Shown: positions 1-11,074 of the stretch, piece after piece
How the letters are laid out: every line of letters begins with the position of its first letter
Numbering within the stretch: position 1 is the first letter of the stretch
Assembly: GCF_000003195.3 (NCBI RefSeq)
Contig: NC_012878.2
Coordinates: 43,881,047 to 43,945,046, forward strand
Length of the DNA: 64,000 nt
Source: Sorghum bicolor
Taxonomy: Eukaryota; Streptophyta; Magnoliopsida; Poales; Poaceae
Direction of reading: 5' to 3'
The notes under the pieces: model-generated
What the model was told of the DNA's origin: nothing
Databases searched by the model: none
Seen by the model: the letters and a program-made list of their open reading frames with translations, nothing else
Made by a program: the position numbers and the translations under genes

Positions 1-1495
1 TTCATGAGGAGAATGAGATGCTCTTATTTTTCTTTTCTCTCAGGTGGGTATCTTGCACCCCTAATTCTACTGTCGGACACTTGTCCATTTTTACCTCTCG
101 TCTCACTTTTCTTTTCTTTCGAGGTTCCGAGCACTTGCTCCTTTTTATTTCCTCGTATATATTATATATATATATATATATTTTTAGAGCACTCATCTCT
201 TGAGATAATATAGCAAGTGGTAGTAATAAGATAACTTGAGCATTTATTTCACAAGGGAAAACAGAAATATTTTTGGTTATTCTCTCCCGGGTTAGGAGTA
301 GAATATTTTTGGATGATTCTGGAGATGGAATGGGTGGGATATATGTGGATGGTACTTCCGGAGTAGAAGTAGCATATATGAGTGAACGTGCAAGTGAAAT
401 CTTGATTTAACCACATGACAAGTTCCTAAGGGTCTACACAGCTTGACCACACTCAATGCTCATAAGCAGTAAATAGTAAATGTGTGGCTCAAAGTCTAGC
501 AAGCATGCATATATGGCTGTGGTAGGAATTTAAACTCTCATCATACAGGAACTCATCATGCAACATTTTAAAGATTTTTAAAGATAAAATTCTCCAGAAT
601 TCTAGCATCTCTAGGAACAGATAAACAGCAGCTCAACCTTCCCATATCATATCCGTTAACAACTTAGACTTCAGATCAAGTTTTCATCCCACAAGTTTAG
701 GTCTAGAGCAAGCTTTAAATTATAACAGTTATATCTAAACTTGAGAGAGAACTTAAAATTTGCAAATTAGGCAGAGCAACTATTTATCATATCCATGCTT
801 AAGTTTTATTTGATACAGATTAGCATAGCCACTTTATTTATTTATTAAACACACTAAGCAAAAGACATATATATATAAGCATAAAATCTTTATTTGGTTT
901 TTCCTAGTTTATGTATTTTAATATTCTAATATAATATAAGTATAAAGATTGATAGATAGAAATACTTATCGAGATAAATGGGGGTGCTCTCCCCCAAGCT
1001 GAATTTTGACGTAATTTCCCTTGATGTAGCTAGCAAGTGGCAGAGGTGTATTTGAAAGTCAGCAGTATTCTGACAGCGATTAGAATGTCCTCCGTCTGCT
1101 AGTCTTCTTGATTCTTAAATTCTGTGGAGCTCAAATAGACAACAAAGCTTGTGGAACTGATTAAGTGTTAGCATAAATATCTAGCCTTTATCATGTTGAG
1201 ACTCCTTAATAAATATTACTCCCTGTTTTTTATATTTTTGTTTTTATAAAGCAGAAAAAATATTTATTTTATTTTTATGCCACCACAGTGAATGTACTTA
1301 TGGGTTTTATGCCACTCGTCTACTCACATGGGGCTTACTGTTTTTCACATTTTTATTTTCTTTTTAAGATAGTATGAACATGATTAACTAAGTAAACTAT
1401 TTGAAATAATTGAAAGGGAAAGGATAACTACCAAGTTTACCTCTTGGCAAGGCGTTCGGTGTTTTTAAGTCCTCCGAACGGGACTCTCCAATTTC
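1..1495 (-). other. Non-coding 3' region of element A
   Basis: AT-rich, stop-filled sequence downstream (minus strand) of the Gag-protease ORF. It is collinear with 44235-45745 of element D and contains shared landmarks, including a 'cctaagggtctacacag' stretch that is also the site where D inserted into element B. No conserved protein, RT or integrase trace is seen in any frame. Confidence 0.7.
156..183. repeat. AT dinucleotide microsatellite
   Basis: A run of alternating T and A within the non-coding tail of element A. The matching part of element D (about 44400) lacks the run, so it expanded locally. Confidence 0.9.
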
Positions 1496-1582
1496 TTAAT
1501 CGTCCTGAGGTTCATTGGGTGGCGAAGTCGGTACTTCCGGCAGCGCCTCCTCTTCTTGTATAGTTATCTTCATTTTCCATAC

Positions 1583-4144
1583 CTAACTCGGTGCTTCAAT
1601 CTCCTCTGGATAATTCTGTTTAAACTCAACGTCTTCTGACCTTACAACTTCCCCTTCATAGTCTGCCCATCCGTCCTTGATGATCTGCCTCCTCTGGTTG
1701 CGGTTGCGTCTCTTTCTGACCTGCTTAGATTCTTCAATGATATAGTTAGGGTCAGTAAAATAACGGCGTACCTTCTCTGAGGGGAAGTGCATATGGACTT
1801 CTCCAGTTCCAATGTAGATAATTGCTTTAACGGTGCTGAGGAACGGTCTTCCAAGGATGATGGGTGGATCATACTCATCTTTTCCCATGTCAATAACTTG
1901 AAAGTCTGTGTAGACAAAGTGATCGTCTATTTTGACTGGGACATCAGTAACTATTCCTTTAACTTCTCGAAATGTCTGATCTGCCATCTGGAGCTGAATG
2001 TATGTTGGTCTTAGTGGCATGGTTCCAAACAAGAGCCGATAGGTGACTGCGGCCATTATGTTGACGCCCGATCCGGTGTCACAAAATGTCTTGTAGAAGT
2101 TGTATCCATTTATGGAGCAGTAGATGCTTGGCATTCCTGGGTCGTCCTTCTTAATCAAAAGCGGTGACTTAAGTTGGTGATCTTGGCATCCATGGACTAC
2201 AGTGACCATCTTAGCTGACTCGGTCCACACTTGCTTGTTCCTGTTCCTCCTGTTGGTCCTCTTCCTTAATTTACGTCTGGATTGATCTGGAATTTGTGTA
2301 GTCTTGTTCTTGAAGAAAAATGTCTCCTTCCTCCCTTTGACGTAGAAACTGATCTTGGCAGCACTGGCGTAGATGATAGCTTCCGTGGTGTTCAAGAATG
2401 GCCTCCCTAGGATGATAGGTGCTCTCTCATCATTCCCGGTCTCTACCACTACGAAGTCTGCAGGGGCATATAAGGTACCAACTCGGACACAAAGGTTCTT
2501 CACTATTCCTTTTGGAAAGGTTATCGTCTGATCTGCAAACTGCAAACACATGGTTGTTTCTAATAAAGGATATGTAAAGAATTTTTCATAGAGTACCCTG
2601 GGTATAATGTTGACACTAGAGCCAAAGTCGCAGAGTGCTTCTGGAACGTCCACCATGCCGATGGAGATCGGGATGACGGGGCGTCCTGGATCGCCTCTCT
2701 TGACCGGCAGAAGGTCAGTAGAGAATTCATTGACGGGGTTACTCCAATTACCTACATCAAACATGTCTACAAGATTTGCAGATTCTAATCCTTCCGGTTG
2801 TGATGGTATACCGGGGTTAGTAGTAGGAACAGCAGCAGCTATTTGATTTAACTGAGATTCAATCATTTTATTAAAGCTAATTTGATTCTTGATGGCAGTA
2901 GAAAAATTATCCATTCTATTATTTATATTTTCTAGCATTTTATCATTAGATGCCAATTTCTTAGATAGATTATCCATTAGCTTGCCTTGATTAGACACTA
3001 ACTCTCTCAAAGGTGGAAAATTATTATTATTGTTGTAAGAATTGTTACCTTGATAATTACCAGAGTAGTTAGGCCTCTGTTGTTTCCAACCTTGATTTTG
3101 TTGAGGACGGTTGTAGTAGTAGTTGTTGTTGTTGTTGATGTAGTTCACATCCTCAAGTATCTCAGGGCAGTGGTTGCCTGAGTGTCCAGTGTCTCCACAC
3201 TCCTCACAAGTCATGTGAGAGTCGTAGATGTTCATAACTTCTTTTTTATCTCCAGCTCTATCATCGAGCTTCTTCATGAGCAGGTCTAGCTTTGCAGACA
3301 GCATGTCTACCTCCTTCAGCTGATGCATACCTCCACCTCTCTTGCGTGTCTGGGTCCTCTCTTCATTCCAGCTTTGGTTGGACGCCATCTTCTCCACAAG
3401 AGCTGTGGCTTGTGGTATTGTAAGTGATAAGAATGCTCCTCCAGCTGCAGCATCCATGGTCTCTCGGGCACTGTTGCCGAGCCCATGATAAAATGTCTGC
3501 ATCAATAGCCAACTCTCCATTCCATGATGGGGACATTCTAGGATGTAGTCTTGAAAGCGCTCCCATGCTTCTGGAACAGATTCATCATTTTGTTGCTGAA
3601 AACTTGTAATCTTCCCACGGAGAGCATTGGTCATGCCCATGAGAAAGAACTTAGCCAGGAAGTTTGTTGAGCAGAGTGCCCACGTAGTATTCTTCCACTT
3701 TGTAGCGTAGAACCACTGCTTCGCTCTTCCTAACAGTGAGAATGGGAAGAGGCGAAGTAGTATAGCGTCTTTGGAAACTCCTGCTATGGTGAATGTGTTG
3801 CAAATCTCCAGGAAGTGTTGTAAATGAGCACTAGCATTTTCGTGTGCCTTCCCACAGAACTGGTTGGATTGCACCATGTTGATAAGTCCAGGCTTGAGCT
3901 CAAAGTTGCCATCGATCTCTACAGCAGGTCCAGTGCGGATGTTGTCCGTAGTGGGAGCTGAGAACTCGCGGATTGATTTGTTCGCCATGGCTTCGAACTC
4001 TGAAGACAAGTTCCGGTGATCTTCTTGATTGGATGAAGCTTCTTCGTGAAGTGTTGATGATCTCTTCTTGAGTTTGGCCCTCATCTTCTTGAATAATGCT
4101 TCGGGATTGTCAACAAAATTTCCTGGAAGATGTCTTCTATTCAT
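1583..4144 (-). CDS. Athila-like Gag with two tandem retropepsin-like domains
   Basis: Codes for 853 residues from the first ATG after the primer site. In order: a Gag domain (about 130-260, with FPFSLLGRAKQWF and WERFQDYI), a CCHC zinc knuckle near residue 310 (CEECGDTGHSGNHC), an Asn-rich linker, then two protease-like repeats. Repeat 1 (about 475-620) has DFGSS where DTG/DSG is expected and ends in ILGRPFL. Repeat 2 (about 645-780) has a canonical CDTGSGVNI and ends in ILGRPFL. A basic tail follows. No polymerase follows. The TAG at 1583-1585 corresponds to a CAG codon in element D, and the frame stays open about 28 more codons to a TAA at 1496-1498, so the stop is probably a late C-to-T mutation. 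Gag would form particles and the proteases would process it; polymerase must come from a partner element (inference). Confidence 0.88.
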   Translation of the reverse strand: MNRRHLPGNFVDNPEALFKKMRAKLKKRSSTLHEEASSNQEDHRNLSSEFEAMANKSIREFSAPTTDNIRTGPAVEIDGNFELKPGLINMVQSNQFCGKAHENASAHLQHFLEICNTFTIAGVSKDAILLRLFPFSLLGRAKQWFYATKWKNTTWALCSTNFLAKFFLMGMTNALRGKITSFQQQNDESVPEAWERFQDYILECPHHGMESWLLMQTFYHGLGNSARETMDAAAGGAFLSLTIPQATALVEKMASNQSWNEERTQTRKRGGGMHQLKEVDMLSAKLDLLMKKLDDRAGDKKEVMNIYDSHMTCEECGDTGHSGNHCPEILEDVNYINNNNNYYYNRPQQNQGWKQQRPNYSGNYQGNNSYNNNNNFPPLRELVSNQGKLMDNLSKKLASNDKMLENINNRMDNFSTAIKNQISFNKMIESQLNQIAAAVPTTNPGIPSQPEGLESANLVDMFDVGNWSNPVNEFSTDLLPVKRGDPGRPVIPISIGMVDVPEALCDFGSSVNIIPRVLYEKFFTYPLLETTMCLQFADQTITFPKGIVKNLCVRVGTLYAPADFVVVETGNDERAPIILGRPFLNTTEAIIYASAAKISFYVKGRKETFFFKNKTTQIPDQSRRKLRKRTNRRNRNKQVWTESAKMVTVVHGCQDHQLKSPLLIKKDDPGMPSIYCSINGYNFYKTFCDTGSGVNIMAAVTYRLLFGTMPLRPTYIQLQMADQTFREVKGIVTDVPVKIDDHFVYTDFQVIDMGKDEYDPPIILGRPFLSTVKAIIYIGTGEVHMHFPSEKVRRYFTDPNYIIEESKQVRKRRNRNQRRQIIKDGWADYEGEVVRSEDVEFKQNYPEEIEAPS

Positions 4145-4279
4145 ACATTCCCCTGCATAAGATAAAATAGAAAAATATCAGGGTAAAACTGTATGAGAGA
4201 ATAGATAAGCTCAATCATATTAGTGATGCGAATGATAACTCAAAATCTTTTATTCCATTCCTGATTGGTAATCAACCTT

Positions 4280-4296
4280 CCCCGGCAACGGCGCCA
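4280..4296 (-). promoter_or_regulatory. Primer binding site, tRNA-Asp type
   Basis: On the minus strand this reads TGGCGCCGTTGCCGGGG, complementary to the 3' end of plant tRNA-Asp (GTC) including CCA. It sits 8 bases inside the 5' LTR boundary. A tRNA-Asp primer is typical of Athila-type elements. Confidence 0.9.
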
Positions 4297-4304
4297 AAAT
4301 TGCT

Positions 4305-5957
4305 TGTTGGGTATTCTTAACATCATTACCAAAAGTAGACTAAGTTCTCTAAATCTAGCAACGGTGCCAAAATGCCAAACCTATCCCTCACACCACTTAA
4401 GCCAAGTTGTCATCCCCAGCATGATATAAGAGACGCGGTATTGAAATATGCAATTGCTCTTCTAAATAAATAATGAATTGGATCTGCAAGCGCACAGATT
4501 AATACCGATGCAGCATTTTAACCGGGAAGTATTCCAGGTATCGTTATTTATATTTTTACCACTGGGAAGGGATTAGCGATCATCACTATTGATTACAGAA
4601 TAGAATATGAGATTGAGCATCTATCATTGCATGTATAATTGAGAACATTATATCTAACTCTTCATACAGGGATAAGTGTCGCATAAAAGATATTTGAAAT
4701 ACTAATAGTGACAAGGATAACTAATCTAATCTAGCCACATAATAAATATGATAAGCACCTCAATTAGATACTCTAGAAAGTGATTAGCATGGTATTAGAA
4801 CGAACTACAAGAATATTCCCTAAGTTATTCTTAACTATATAGTCTAGCATTATCATAATTAGTGCAAGCATACTTAGCAATCATTGTGAGACAAGACTAC
4901 GCCCATGCATAGTGATATTAGCAAGGAATATGAGAAACATAGCAATCACTCCCCTGTAATAATGTTGCTCTGCGAGCCCAATACACGAGAGGGGGACTAT
5001 ATAAGAATCAATGAAGCTGTCACTATCACGAACCACCCCACGATCTGGCATATTGGGTACAATCGCAGATAAATACGGTATAAGCACCACGCCACACAAT
5101 ATCTATCATTTACCCATGGATCCGATGGATAAACGCTATACGATCCTAAGCATGTATATAGATCCAATCTAACTAAGCCAATTACATAACTATGATAAAC
5201 TAAGAACAATATAATCTTGAATATAAGCAAGTAGAGCAAAGTCATAAGCAATATATTGAAGTAGAACAAAGTCATATTCATAATATTGAAGAACAAAGAT
5301 AATTAGAAAGCAATTAGAAGCACAATTAGAGAATTACCAAGAATCCTCTTGACAGATCCGGAAACCAATCGAAGATTGACTCCTTCTAGTTCTAATCCTA
5401 TGTAGCTATGCTAATCTAGATGTCTAATTGATGTGGTGGCTCTAATCTTGATCAGAGGCTTCTTCTCCCTTGATGGAACAATGAATTAGGGTTGAGAGGC
5501 TCCCTCCTCCAGGGGCCAGGGGGTCTGGTTTTATAGTCCCTCCAAGTGAATATGGGTCATTGGATCAAACCGACATAGATTGTATGGTTTAGATTCATCC
5601 TTTAGGTCGGTGGAGATATCCCGCAAAGTAGAGTCCTGATTGGACTCAGGGGCAGGGCGGGCGCCCTGACCAACTGGGCGGCCGCCCAGGGTCAGGCCCC
5701 GTTTCGCCTCCGCTTCGGTCTCGTGGCTTCTGGAGTCTTCTAGATGTAAGATAATTGCGCAGCACGTTAATATCTTTACGTAATCCCGACATGTGGGCCT
5801 TTCTTCCATATTTCCTGATAACCCCCTGCAGAAATAGACAAACACCAAAACTCGTGGAATTCTGTCAGATAAAACCCTAAGTCTAGATCTTGATTTCATT
5901 TAGATCCTTTTCTTTATTTATTTGATAATTAAATTTGATACTTAAGGACCGTCAACA
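4305..5957 (-). repeat. 5' LTR of element A
   Basis: 1653 bp bounded by TGTTG...CAACA. It is adjacent to the primer site, which fixes the orientation. The minus strand carries a TATA box at 5528-5536 (TATAAAACC). About 140 bp downstream lies a perfect 16-bp GC palindrome at 5674-5689 on the plus-strand map. The same family gives the solo LTR at 39582-41161. The right flank is CACCC. Confidence 0.9.
5674..5689. repeat. GC-rich perfect palindrome in LTR
   Basis: CTGGGCGGCCGCCCAG equals its own reverse complement. Comparable GC inverted repeats occur at the same relative place in the LTRs of B (39324-39335), D (43305-43320) and the solo LTR (near 40860-40900), in otherwise AT-rich LTRs. Confidence 0.85.
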
Positions 5958-6003
5958 CACCCCTTGCCCTCGTGGTAGGGGGAGGCACCAACCACCATCC
6001 GAA

Positions 6004-6156
6004 ATGGAGACACTCATCAGCGATATGGAGAACATCAACATCGGACAGCAGACCACCTTGCAGCTCATGCAAGAGAACTTGGACATGGCCCAAAGCCTCC
6101 AAGCTGAGAGTGAGTACCGATGGGACCAGTGGTTTGGGTATCAACCACCCCAGTGA
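6004..6156 (+). pseudogene. Short ORF remnant of Athila2 internal region
   Basis: A 50-residue ORF starting METLISDMENINIG and ending in YQPPQ. It reads like the C-terminal tail of a longer Athila-type protein (post-pol or env-like region) truncated on its left by element A. It is rich in Gln, Met and Leu with heptad-like spacing, so a coiled coil is possible. A purine-rich AAGCTTGGGGGAGA block follows immediately. I do not recognise a domain. Confidence 0.4.
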
Positions 6157-6682
6157 GCAAGAAGGCAAGCTTGGGGGAGATTCTCTCCCCCCACTAAGGT
6201 AAGTTTATCCAAGGTGAGTTTTCAACCCCTCTAATTTAATTCTAGTTTTATTACATTTGTTTGTTTCCTTTTTGCATAAAAAATATTTATTTGCTTTATT
6301 TCCTTTTTATATATGCTTCATGTGTGCTATCCTTCCTATGGAAATGGTGATGAAATTTCTAGTTAAAGTCTTTCAAGTACCTGTTTACAACTTAGCATTT
6401 CTCTAAGTATGGACTACTTAGCATTCTTAACCATCATGAACTTGAACACTTAGTGGGTTGCAAGTGCTAAAACAAAGTCTAAGTTGTTGTGAGACATTAT
6501 ATAGCTAAGATAAGAGATCTATACTATTGTTCTAAGCATGCATGATTGCCAGAGAATTTATTTTTTAAAGATAAATAAAAACGTAATTGTTCCTCAATGG
6601 TGTTAAATTCCTACCACAAGCCATATATGCTCTACATGATAGAAACCCAGCACATAGGTTGCTTGCTTGTGTTGAGAGTTGT
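6157..6682 (+). other. Non-coding 3' region of Athila2
   Basis: AT-rich sequence with no convincing ORF between the short ORF remnant and the E1 insertion. The last five bases (GTTGT, 6678-6682) are the left target-site duplication of E1. Confidence 0.7.
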
Positions 6683-7412
6683 TGTTGACACCGTTTTTGG
6701 GCACGTATCTTTGGATACGTATCTGGAGTTAATGAGGTGTAGATCGGTAGGCAAGAAAGTGGTGACTAGTTTACAGACGAGTTGCCGATAAGGGTTGGTG
6801 CCGATTGGAAAACAACAGGGTATGGCTGAGTCCAGGAGTGGTGATAGATTCATGCCAATGACTGGTGCTGATGGTTGCCGATGGCTTTGAGAGGTGGCTT
6901 GCCGATGGTCATGGAGAAAGGCGCAGGGGTTGTCGATCAACTCATGGCGGTGTACCGATCGGTTGTGGAGGATGATTTAATGTTTTCCATAGTTATTAGA
7001 GTTTGTTTTGTATACGAATTCCGTTTAATTTAGAATTCGAATCCTAGTCGTGTCTGGTTGTAACTCCTTGTGGCAGGGTATAAATATGGACCCCGTGGCA
7101 ATGTAATGGATATCTATCTATCAATCAATCAAACACAAGTTTTTGCACGTATTCTAGCATCTACTTTTCGACGACTTCGTCATATTTTCTTTTTACTACG
7201 AGTTCTTAAGGATTCTTCGAGTCAATCTCAACGAATTCTCGAGTTCCGCGTGAGCACCTCGTGGCCGTGACATCCGGGCGCATCGCTGTTGTCGGGACCA
7301 AAGTGTTCGAGTTATCACCTTTGTCGGTTGTAAGGTCAAATTGGCTGGCACGCCTTAACGTTTGAATCCGGTATTAGCCCTTTGTGTTTGCAGATCAGCT
7401 TTTGCACCAACA
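6683..7412 (+). repeat. 5' LTR of E1
   Basis: 730 bp. Contains a TATA box (GTATAAATATGG near 7078) followed by the downstream R/U5 part. It ends ...CACCAACA directly before the primer site. Several GCCGAT motifs occur within it. Confidence 0.93.
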
Positions 7413-7435
7413 CATCTTTTGGCATGCCCAGTGGG
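7413..7435 (+). promoter_or_regulatory. Probable primer binding site of E1
   Basis: The segment TGGCATGCCCAGTGGGACC follows the LTR after a short CATCTTT spacer and is conserved in E2 and E3 (TGGCACGCCCGGTGGGACC in E3). Position and conservation support a primer site; I did not assign the tRNA. Confidence 0.6.
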
Positions 7436-7460
7436 ACCGAGATTCAACATCAAGGTCAAC

Positions 7461-10400
7461 ATGTCGAATATAGATTTCGATTTGGAGAACGTCATCCCCA
7501 TGACAGAGGCTAATCTCAGAGATGAGCAGAAGCAAGCTATGGCAAAAGCTATGGAGGACTACAAGCAGCTGTGCTTGAAATCCTTCAGTATCAACAGAAG
7601 TGGCGAGGTTATCCAGATGGAAGCATTACCGATGCCTCGACAAATTACCTTTGAAGCCAACCCTGGTAAACTTCAAGAGATGGTTGACGGTGCTGTCAAT
7701 CGTGCTCTAATTAATCAATCTGGTGTGCTGTCCAATACAGTTTTCAATGTTGTGGCTAGAACTTTCAAAGAAGGACAAGTACCACCATCTTATGTGGATC
7801 CTGCCTATCATCAGCCAGGGTCATCATCGGTCACGGCTCCATCGGCTACTACGGCCGTTGCGGGTACGGAAGTTACTTCTCCTCCAAGCACATTAGAGAT
7901 GACTAATGCGCAGTCTACACCGATGATGACTAGTCCATCAACATCAGATGGGCAGATCAAACTTGCTACAGATTTATTGGCATCGGCAATGTCAGGATCT
8001 GTTCCTCCGAACTGGTGGGGATATGGTATGCCTCCAGAATTGATGGCAAAGGGTCCTGGAACATCTCAGATGGCTGATGTGACAGGCAAGGCTCCTATGG
8101 CATCGGCACCCCCAGTATCGCCGATGACACAGAATCCCCAGTACTCTACAACTACTACTGCAAGACCTTTCACTGGAAATTCTCAAGTACCAACATTTCA
8201 GATGCCTAATGCATCGACAGATCCCATGCCGACGTAGCAGAGGTTTATGACACAGCCAGGGTATGTCAATTCAATGATAATGCCCAATTATCAGTCATTG
8301 GCAGGGCCCACGCCGATGAACGTTAATAATGGGTGGACAAGGCAATTTGTCTTTCCACAGATGCCTCAGCAGAATCATCAGGCTATGGGGTTTCAACAGG
8401 GACCAATGCAACCTAGATTTCCAAATCAAGGGCTGATCAACCAGCCGATGAACCTTGGTCAGCAGGTTGGGGGTCAATAGGCAATGGCCAACCCAATGTT
8501 CCCTGGAGATCGTACGCCGCAGAGACACGTGGAAGCTTATCAATAGATGCCGGATCCCCGGCCAGTCCATCGGCAAGATGTCGATGCTTATTGGACCAAT
8601 AAGATAGCTGAAGTTATGAGAGACCAATTTGGGATAAAACCCAAAGTCAACACTTACTCTTATCGGACACCGTATCCTCCTGCATATGACTTAATTCCAC
8701 TTCCAAATCAGTACAAGGTGCTAAATTTCACCAAATTTTATGGGCAGGATGATACATCGACCATGGAGCACGTTAACAGGTTCATCATCCAGTGTGGGGA
8801 AGCTGCTAACAAAGATGAGTTAAGGGTTCGTTTGTTCTCATCATCTTTGACTGGATCGGCCTTTACTTGGTTTATTTCATTACCTCCGAATTCAGTGATC
8901 ACTTGGGCCGATCTAGAGAAACAATTCCATAAATACTTCTTTTCTAGAGTTCATGAGAAGAAAATTACTGATTTAGTCAAGCTGAAGCAACGCAATGATG
9001 AATCGGTTGAAAGCTTTGTGCAGAGGTTGCGAGATGTCAAGAATAAATGCTATAGTCTGGTTCTAGACGATCGGCAGCTAGCCGATTTGGCTTTCCGGGG
9101 ATTATTGCCACATATCGGAGATAAGTATGCCTCTCAAGAGTTCGAAAGTTTGAGCCATTTAGTGCAGAGGATTTCGGACCAAGACGTCAAGGCTTTTGAA
9201 CCTAAAAGGGCATGGAACAAAAAGGTGTCATTTGTCGATGAGGCAACAAGCTCAGACTTTGATGAAGAACCAGTCATCGGCTTGGCAGAATGGGTAAAGA
9301 ATAAGAAGCCGATGTCTTTCCCTTTTGGGCACAAAGAGCTAGAGAAGTTTGCATTTGATATCACCAAAGCCGATAGGATATTTGATTTTCTGCTTCAAGA
9401 AGGGCAAATTAAGTTGTCACCTAATCATGTGATTCCATCGGCAGAAGAATTAAAGAAGATCAAGTATTGCAAGTGGCATAATGCGACATCTCACAATACA
9501 AATAAATGTAAGGTTTTCAGGCAACAGCTACGATCGGCTATAGAATCTGGGAGAATAAAGTTTGATAGTTCCAAAGCTCAAGAGCCGATGAAGATCGATC
9601 AGCATCCTTTCCCTACAAATATGTTGGATGCTAAGGGAAAAACTAAAGTCCTGACGTCAGAAGCAGCTGAAAGAAGCGCATCGGTGGATCCTCAGAACCA
9701 GATTACTGCCGATGATGCCAAAAGCAAAGGTTTGATCCAGGAAGGAACCAGCTCAGGAAGACCTCCCCGATCTGGTATTGTGATTACCCATAGAAGGCAT
9801 CGAAAGACCTAGCAGCAACGAGAAGATCGGTATCGGCGCCAACCGGAGGATCGTCGTCGGGAAGAAGAAAGACGCCGACAAGAGTGGAATTGGCATATAG
9901 ATCACTGGAATTGCCCGTTCTTCATCCACTGTTGGGAGCAAAATATCAAAGTACCAACTGTTAGAGACTGCCCTGAGTGCAATGGCTATGATTGGTATGA
10001 TAAACCAAATCGGCAGTATCAGAACAGTGATCGGCGTTTTGATGGGCCGATTAGAGGACGGGCCTCAGTTTATGATCGAATGGGGGGCAGGCTCAGTGTG
10101 CATGACAGGCTGAGTGAGCGTGTCGGTTATTTTCCCAGAAACCAAGAGGAGCTTGAGGAGATGGCAGATGCACGGGTTCCCGATGAGTTCATATTTTGTA
10201 GAGATGCTAATACTTATCGGGTAGAATCAAGAGAAAATCGTCGTCAATCGGCAAGGCAACCACAACTTCCTCCGTGGTGCCCAGAGGGGTTGACAAGGAC
10301 ACAAAAGAGGAGGTTGCAGAGAGAAAGGTGAGAAGAACTGAGCAAAGGAGAGAATTCTGCTGACTCTGGAGATCGGCAGCAGTCAGGAAAGAATCCATCG

Positions 10401-11049
10401 GCAGATGTTAATATAGTGTTTATGTTGCCGATGGAATTCCTTGCACCTTTCACTGATGATGAAGAAGTGGATTTTTCCAACCAGATAGCTCAGTTGGCTC
10501 TAGATCCGATGATGGCTATTTTTGAAAAGATCGCTGACAGTGAAAGACACCATCTTAAAGCTCTGTTTGTCAAGCAGGGTTGATGGACAGCCGATGACTA
10601 ACATACTTGTGGATGGTGGGGCTGCTATCAATATTATGTCATGTGCAGTCTATCGAAAGCTTGGGAAGGGAGATCAGGATTTAACCAAGACTGATATGAT
10701 GCTAAAGGATTTTGAAGGGAATGTGTCTCCAGTCAAAGGAGCCATATGTGTTGAGTTGACCATCGGCAGCAAAACCTTGCCGACAACTCTCTTTGTCAGC
10801 AGTGGAAAAGGTGCTTATAATTTGCTGTTGGGTAGAGATTGGATCCTTGCCAATTATTGCATCCCATCTACGATGCACCAATGTTTGGTTCAGTGGGTAG
10901 GTGACAAGATTGGGATTGTCCCATGAGATTCCTCATATGTCATCGCATCGGCAGAGGCAGGTACTTACGAAAGGATAAGATGTATTTCAGGAGAGATTTG
11001 GGAAAAAGATTTTCTCAAAGTTGCCGATTATGAAATTCCACCGATCTAA
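7461..11049 (+). pseudogene. E1 Gag-Pro (degenerate)
   Basis: The start ATG at 7461 is conserved in all three copies. N-terminal region, then a Pro/Met/Gln-rich linker, then a Ty3-type Gag domain (about 8750-9120, with SAFTWFISLPPNS and WADLEKQFHKYF). A CX2HX4HX4C knuckle variant follows (about 9469-9510), then a Cys/His cluster near 9912-9980. The aspartic protease has VDGGAAINIM, its Asp at 10612-10614, and the flap GAYNLLLGRDWI. In-frame stops lie at 8235, 8478, 8544 (CAG-type), 9810, 10329 (CGA-type), 10924 and 11047, plus a 2-nt deletion near 10575. Non-functional as it stands. The protease uses DGG rather than DTG/DSG, as in all three copies. Confidence 0.88.
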
Positions 11050-11074
11050 GCAGTCGGTTCTGACGAAGAGTTTT

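Larger units (their letters stand above)
1..5957 (-). mobile_element. Element A: Athila-like gag-pro-only LTR retrotransposon, left part off-window
   Basis: Read on the minus strand the element runs 5' LTR (4305-5957), tRNA-Asp-type primer site (4280-4296), a long Gag-protease ORF (4144 to 1583) and a long non-coding tail leaving the window at position 1. The non-coding tail matches the tail of element D (about 44235-45745), which predicts that roughly 0.65 kb more and a 3' LTR lie to the left. No RT, RNase H or integrase is present. It is inserted in Athila2; the right flank is CACCC, but the matching left duplication is off-window. LTR and primer type indicate Athila-like Ty3/gypsy; the coding content resembles TR-GAG non-autonomous elements. 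Confidence 0.85.

Noticed and set aside
4280..4296. Possible tRNA gene (tRNA-Asp 3' end)
   Set aside because: Only the 3' terminal 17 bases match, next to an LTR; this is a primer binding site.
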